A DNA stretch of 42,964 nt from a virus: IMG/VR virus record IMGVR_UViG_3300049215_000781, positions 1 to 42,964 of that record; one strand, written 5' to 3'. Positions 39,667 to 42,964 of this stretch are shown here, one piece after another; the stretch's first letter is position 1, and each line of letters begins with the position of its first letter. A program made the translations under genes and the position numbers. The notes under the pieces are model-generated. The model ran no database searches, was not told the DNA's origin, and worked only from the letters and a program-made list of their open reading frames with translations.

Positions 39667-40557
39667 ATGCCTAAAGACAACCCAAAAGAGAGAAGAACTG
39701 CTATAACACAGCGTTTTCAGCATGCAATTGAGGTTATCGAGGAGCAAAATCCACAGCTCCAGAGGGGAGCTATTGCCAATTCACTGGGTATCAGTCAGAA
39801 TACTTTTACAGAAATTATGGGAAACCGGCAGAACGTTTCCCCGGACATTTTACAGAATTTATTTACTGCTTTTAGTGTCAATTACGACTATATATTCCAG
39901 GCAAAGGAGCCTGTAATAGGTAAAAAGATCAATACATCTACCTCTGTCGTTTACGATATAGAACCGCCTGTTTATGCCACAGCACCAGCAGCTACCTCTA
40001 TACAAAAGCGGGGTAAAAAAGACATGGTTTTACCCAAGATCGTAACGGTAGACTCGTCCGGATCAGATAATATTGTCTATGTATCGGTAAAAGCCAGGGC
40101 GGGTTACTTGGTAGGATACGGTGATAAAGAATACATCGAATCGCTTCCGTCTTTTAGATTGCCAGGCCTTACTAATGGTACTTTCCGCGCATTCGAAGTG
40201 GAGGGATCATCAATGCAGCCGCGGCTTAGAAACAGGGACATGGCCATTGGCCGATGGGTTGGATCGTTAGATGAGATAAGAGAAAACCGGGTGCATATTG
40301 TTGTACTGAAGGATGGGGTAGTCATAAAGCGGGTCATCAACAGGATCAAAGAGCGCGGCAAATTATACCTCAAGTCCGATACCCCTACCAACCGGCAGGA
40401 TTATCCGATACTGGAAATTGATCCGGAAGATATTGTTGAAATATGGTACACGGTTGGCTTCTTCTCAACCGATCTCCGCGAGCCGGAGGATATATACTTG
40501 CAGCTGAATGACCTGAAAATTGAGGTTCAGGAGATAAAAAAGGCCCTCAAAAGGTAA
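39667..40557 (+). CDS. S24-family phage repressor (LexA/CI-like)
   Basis: 296 residues. I start it at the ATG giving MPKDNPKERR rather than the upstream ATG at 39565, because the extra residues look non-coding and overlap the operator. The N-terminal helix-turn-helix is GAIANSLGISQNTFTEIMGN (about 34-53). The C-terminal S24 peptidase has a presumed cut at Ala145-Gly146 (KARAGYLVGY), nucleophile Ser182 (GSSM) and Lys221. Self-cleavage on RecA activation would induce the phage. Divergent from the Ner/transposase operon. Confidence 0.9.
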   Translation: MPKDNPKERRTAITQRFQHAIEVIEEQNPQLQRGAIANSLGISQNTFTEIMGNRQNVSPDILQNLFTAFSVNYDYIFQAKEPVIGKKINTSTSVVYDIEPPVYATAPAATSIQKRGKKDMVLPKIVTVDSSGSDNIVYVSVKARAGYLVGYGDKEYIESLPSFRLPGLTNGTFRAFEVEGSSMQPRLRNRDMAIGRWVGSLDEIRENRVHIVVLKDGVVIKRVINRIKERGKLYLKSDTPTNRQDYPILEIDPEDIVEIWYTVGFFSTDLREPEDIYLQLNDLKIEVQEIKKALKR

Positions 40558-40610
40558 TTTACCCCTCTGTCAATTCGGCAATCACATATACAATACTGGC
40601 CTTAATTGCT

Positions 40611-40625
40611 GCATACCTGGTATGC
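40611..40625. repeat. perfect 15-bp palindrome
   Basis: GCATACC-T-GGTATGC: 7-bp arms around one base. An operator-like site 54 bp past the repressor stop codon. Confidence 0.6.
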
Positions 40626-40640
40626 TTCCCGAGGCATTTT

Positions 40641-40676
40641 GCATGCCCAACTGCATGCCCAACTGCATGCCCAAAG
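40641..40676 (+). repeat. three tandem 12-bp repeats
   Basis: GCATGCCCAACT occurs twice (40641-40652, 40653-40664) and once with the last two bases changed (GCATGCCCAAAG, 40665-40676). Each contains GCATGC, itself a palindrome related to the half of the 15-bp palindrome nearby. Confidence 0.9.
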
Positions 40677-40858
40677 GGTTAAAAACAGGTAATATTATCC
40701 CTGTTCCTAATCCATATTTCAACGGCTTAGCAACGTCATTATTACAGTAATTATAGCTTGTTTAATTTGCCCTGAAACGGGCTTTAAATGGCGTTTTTGG
40801 CCGTTTTATAGTATATGATACACCTATCCTGGAGCGGCGCCATTTCCCAATGGAAGTG

Positions 40859-40999
40859 AAATTTACCCAAATGAACCCTATTGTTACAAATCGATTTGCC
40901 CCGTACCGAACCCCCAGTTATCCACAAAAGCCGCGCTGGTGGCGGTTTTTCTGCTCAAAAAATGCGCTTTTTTCTTGTCTCTTAATTGTTACTTATGGT
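40859..40999 (-). other. phage left-end transposase-binding motifs L1, L2 and possible L3
   Basis: Read inward from the left terminus on the minus strand: ACCATAAGTAACAATTA (40983-40999), CGATTTGTAACAATAGG (40877-40893) and TCATTTGGGTAAATTT (40859-40874, weaker). They share ATTTGTAACAA with R1. One outer motif spaced about 100 bp from an inner pair repeats the Mu layout, where HU bends the spacer. Here the spacer holds a perfect DnaA-box sequence. Confidence 0.6.
40918..40926 (+). promoter_or_regulatory. DnaA-box sequence in the phage left end
   Basis: TTATCCACA, 88 bp inside the left terminus and between L1 and L2. It is almost the same distance inside as the right-end copy (82 bp). Confidence 0.5.
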
Positions 41000-41014
41000 A
41001 TTACCCCCCTTACA

Positions 41015-41019
41015 GAATT
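41015..41019. repeat. target-site duplication GAATT, copy next to the phage left end
   Basis: Directly follows the CA terminus at 41013-41014 and matches the copy at 2805-2809. See the prophage entry. Confidence 0.75.
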
Positions 41020-41220
41020 TGTAGTATTAAAGAAATTTAGAGAATATATATTAAGCAATTTGAAAGAAGCCCATCTTTCCGCCGGGCGAGGGTTTAAAGT
41101 GGCGGCGAATTTAAGGTGAAAAGGGCCTAATAAACGAATATTATTTTTAGTATGCTATTTTCGAATATTAAATGGTGGTTCGTGCCGTTCGGGAGACTCA
41201 CCTATGAAGAATTCTAAATA
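41020..41220. other. host intergenic region
   Basis: No gene is seen. It holds two CGAATATTA direct repeats about 26 bp apart (around 41136 and 41162) and GC-rich sequence near 41080. It joins 2809 in the presumed empty site. Confidence 0.5.
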
Positions 41221-41457
41221 ATGAACAAGTTTATTTTAGTACTTTGGACAATAATTTTCGCATACGATTCCAATCCTCAAATCATAATACATTTTGAAGG
41301 TGAAATTGTTAAAAGCCGGGGCGCAATACCACTTGTGAGGAGTATTGAAGTAAAGTCTTGCGGTGAATTTAGATTATGTAATGATAACAAATTACAGCAT
41401 TTAATTAAAGAGGCAATAAGGATAGATAGAACGATGCCACCGCCGCCAATTAACTAA
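41221..41457 (+). CDS. small host hypothetical protein
   Basis: 78 residues with a short hydrophobic start (MNKFILVLWTIIFAYD) that could be a signal or anchor, then a charged part with two cysteines (VKSCGEFRLCND) and a proline-rich end (MPPPPIN). No family recognised. It lies outside the prophage. Coding status is uncertain. Confidence 0.4.
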   Translation: MNKFILVLWTIIFAYDSNPQIIIHFEGEIVKSRGAIPLVRSIEVKSCGEFRLCNDNKLQHLIKEAIRIDRTMPPPPIN

Positions 41458-41532
41458 ATTCCAAAAATTGACCTTCGTTGGTATTTTAATCGTAAAGTGG
41501 ACAATGCTCTCAAAACAGATTAAATCCGTCTG

Positions 41533-41548
41533 ACCGCTAAAAAGCGGT
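41533..41548. terminator. small hairpin after the T9SS gene
   Basis: ACCGCT-aaaa-AGCGGT, a 6-bp stem 10 bp after the stop of the surface protein gene on the minus strand. No T-run, so termination is uncertain. Confidence 0.4.
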
Positions 41549-41557
41549 GCTGACAGG

Positions 41558-42964
41558 TTAGCGGATCAATGTAATGTCGCCTTTTTTTAACCTATTGATA
41601 TTTGATTTTTCATTTCGGTACTCAATCATATACATATAGGTGCCGACTTCCACATTTGAACCATTAAAAGTGCCGTCCCATCCATGCTTAAGGTTTTGAG
41701 AGAAAAATATCTGTTGTCCCCAGCGATTGTATACAGCCATAAAATAGGATGTAATATTGCATTCAGGGGATATTATGGGCTTGAATTCATCATTTTTGCC
41801 GTCTCCATTAGGAGTAAAGCCTGTAGGCATGACAGGCCCACAACCACATTCTGCGTTAGAGACATGAAAGGTGTCTGTAGTATTGCAATTTATACTGTTG
41901 CTTATACGGACCCAATAAGTGCCGGTGTCTCTTACATGCATTAATGGAATGACACTGCCATTATTCCATATAACATTCCCGCCGGGAGGAAAATCCACCT
42001 TTATATAAAAATCGATACGCTGATCACAAATAGTTGTGTCATGAAATGGTTGTGAACTATTTATGTCGGATTGACCATATTTGGCGAGATAATTTCCACC
42101 CTTGCCATTCAAGCTGTAAATAGTATCGCCTGCAAGTTCAAATGAAGGGCCGGCAAACGTGGCTGTTAAATACATGTCATCCTGCTGATCCGTTGCAATT
42201 CCTGACCGCCAAAAATAACCTCCACTTGGAATAGTAAATACGGTATTTGCACCTCCGTCAGCATCAAACTTAGCGATATACATGGGATCAAAAGAACCAT
42301 CGGGGGCGGTGATTATGTTGTTGTCTACCTGTGTTGTATCACTCATCGGGCCTGTTACCCAAAGGCTGCCGCATTTGTCTGAAGTGATATCGCGCAAATC
42401 TAAATTTCCAGGTACTGTTGAAGTTATTTCCCTGCTCCAGGATACGAGGCCGTCGGATGTATATTTTGCAACAAAAAAAGAAGGATACCCGTAAAGTGTT
42501 GTGATCAAGGTGCCGGCACCGAATACGGCAGTTGAATCAAAAAAGCCGGCTAAGAAAACATTATTTGAATTATCGCTTGTAATACAGTAAGCAGAAGTAT
42601 TTTGTGCACCATAAATATTTTGCGCCCAAATACCCCTTCCATCATCACTGAATTTAGCTATATAAGCAACATTAAAGTGTAAAGGATCAGTCAGTTTTGT
42701 CGTGTCGAAAGAAATAGTATTTGATGTGTAGGAACCACATAAATAAATATAATTATCAGAAGAAACGCAGATGTCTGATGAAAAGTCCTGACTACCACCA
42801 CCGAAGCTTTTTGCCCACCTTATTTGTCCATCGGTATTATATGCAGACATTAAAATGTTGTAGTAACCATTATTATTGAGTGTGTACCCATCCATATTGA
42901 TATTACGGGCGTAAAAACCTCCACAAACAAATACGTTACCCGAATGGGAAACGGTCAACGAGGT
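41558..42964 (-). CDS. SBBP beta-propeller surface protein with T9SS type-B sorting domain (5' end outside window)
   Basis: The last approx 468 residues of a larger host protein; the frame runs through the window edge with no start. Repeated units such as VSHSGNVFVCGGFYARN, WAKSFGGGSQDFSSDI and SWSREITS are SBBP-type propeller repeats. An Ig-like linker precedes a terminal domain with CGPVMPTGFTPNGDGKNDEF, MAVYNRWGQQIFF, WDGTFNGSNVEVGTYMYMIE: the gliding-motility C-terminal type-B signal (TIGR04131). This directs export through the type IX system, a Bacteroidota-only feature. It is a surface or secreted protein. Confidence 0.92.
   Translation of the reverse strand, partial: TSLTVSHSGNVFVCGGFYARNINMDGYTLNNNGYYNILMSAYNTDGQIRWAKSFGGGSQDFSSDICVSSDNYIYLCGSYTSNTISFDTTKLTDPLHFNVAYIAKFSDDGRGIWAQNIYGAQNTSAYCITSDNSNNVFLAGFFDSTAVFGAGTLITTLYGYPSFFVAKYTSDGLVSWSREITSTVPGNLDLRDITSDKCGSLWVTGPMSDTTQVDNNIITAPDGSFDPMYIAKFDADGGANTVFTIPSGGYFWRSGIATDQQDDMYLTATFAGPSFELAGDTIYSLNGKGGNYLAKYGQSDINSSQPFHDTTICDQRIDFYIKVDFPPGGNVIWNNGSVIPLMHVRDTGTYWVRISNSINCNTTDTFHVSNAECGCGPVMPTGFTPNGDGKNDEFKPIISPECNITSYFMAVYNRWGQQIFFSQNLKHGWDGTFNGSNVEVGTYMYMIEYRNEKSNINRLKKGDITLIR

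Larger units (their letters stand above)
40558..40858. other. phage left-end non-coding region
   Basis: No credible gene lies between the repressor stop and the inner left-end motifs. The region carries a 15-bp palindrome (40611-40625), three tandem 12-bp units (40641-40676), and ATGGCGTTTTTGG-type sequence near 40780. These may serve as repressor sites, transposition enhancer or end-binding sites. Confidence 0.5.

Noticed and set aside
41011-41017. Operator half-site TACAGAA at the left end
   Set aside because: It spans the phage terminus and the GAATT duplication, so the match to the repressor-region half-sites is probably chance.
40850-41119. Plus-strand 89-codon ORF at the left end
   Set aside because: It crosses the inferred phage terminus (41014) and contains the end motifs and the DnaA box, so it cannot be a single gene of phage or host.

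Overview
The window is a Bacteroidota chromosome segment, most likely Chitinophagia-like. Evidence for this: host promoters of the TAnnTTTG type, signal peptides ending in ...AQ, and a T9SS type-B (gliding-motility) C-terminal domain on a flanking host protein. Host DNA lies at both ends. gyrA occupies 1-2574 (minus strand). A large SBBP/T9SS surface protein, cut by the window edge, lies at 41558-42964 (minus), with one small host ORF before it.

Between them sits a complete Mu-like transposable prophage whose ends can be placed to the base: 2810-41014 (38,205 bp). It begins TG and ends CA and is flanked by a 5-bp direct repeat GAATT (2805-2809 and 41015-41019). Both ends carry copies of a motif like ACCATTTGTAACAAYTT. 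They are close together at the right end (low coordinates) and split as one outer plus two inner copies at the left end (high coordinates), as in phage Mu.

The phage is inserted in reverse, so its genetic left end is at high coordinates. A LexA/CI-type S24 repressor (39667-40557, +) is divergent from a Ner-like regulator, the MuA-type DDE transposase and MuB. These are followed by a long leftward early operon (about 37.2-28.0 kb): a DnaA domain IV-like protein, a Gam-like end-protector, an alanine-repeat protein encoded by a 220-bp triplet tract, a small gene broken by a G10 tract, a DUF4406 protein, a RecA-like ATPase, a MazG-like hydrolase and a GemA-like protein. The packaging and portal genes (21418-27826: TerS, TerL, gp36-like, portal, MuF with a C-terminal toxin-like domain, gpG-like, gp37-like) run rightward, opposite to everything else except the repressor. 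The other late genes run leftward: prohead protease, capsid, lysis genes (holin-like, u-spanin, lambda-R type endolysin, secreted nuclease), sheath, tube, a tRNA, chaperones with a probable -1 frameshift, tape measure, baseplate, fibres, orphan DNA adenine methylase, and a small right-end gene.

Most unusual points: a CAT-anticodon tRNA with initiator-tRNA hallmarks inside the tail operon; at least four late proteins with Sec signal peptides, including a fibre-like protein, plus a capsid with a hydrophobic N-terminal extension; perfect TTATCCACA DnaA boxes about 80-90 bp inside both phage ends and at the repressor start, in a phage that encodes a DnaA domain IV-like protein; a candidate small RNA next to dam with complementarity to the dam leader; two slippage-prone loci (G10 and the alanine triplets); and a terminase start codon placed exactly in the loop of a 9-bp inverted repeat.
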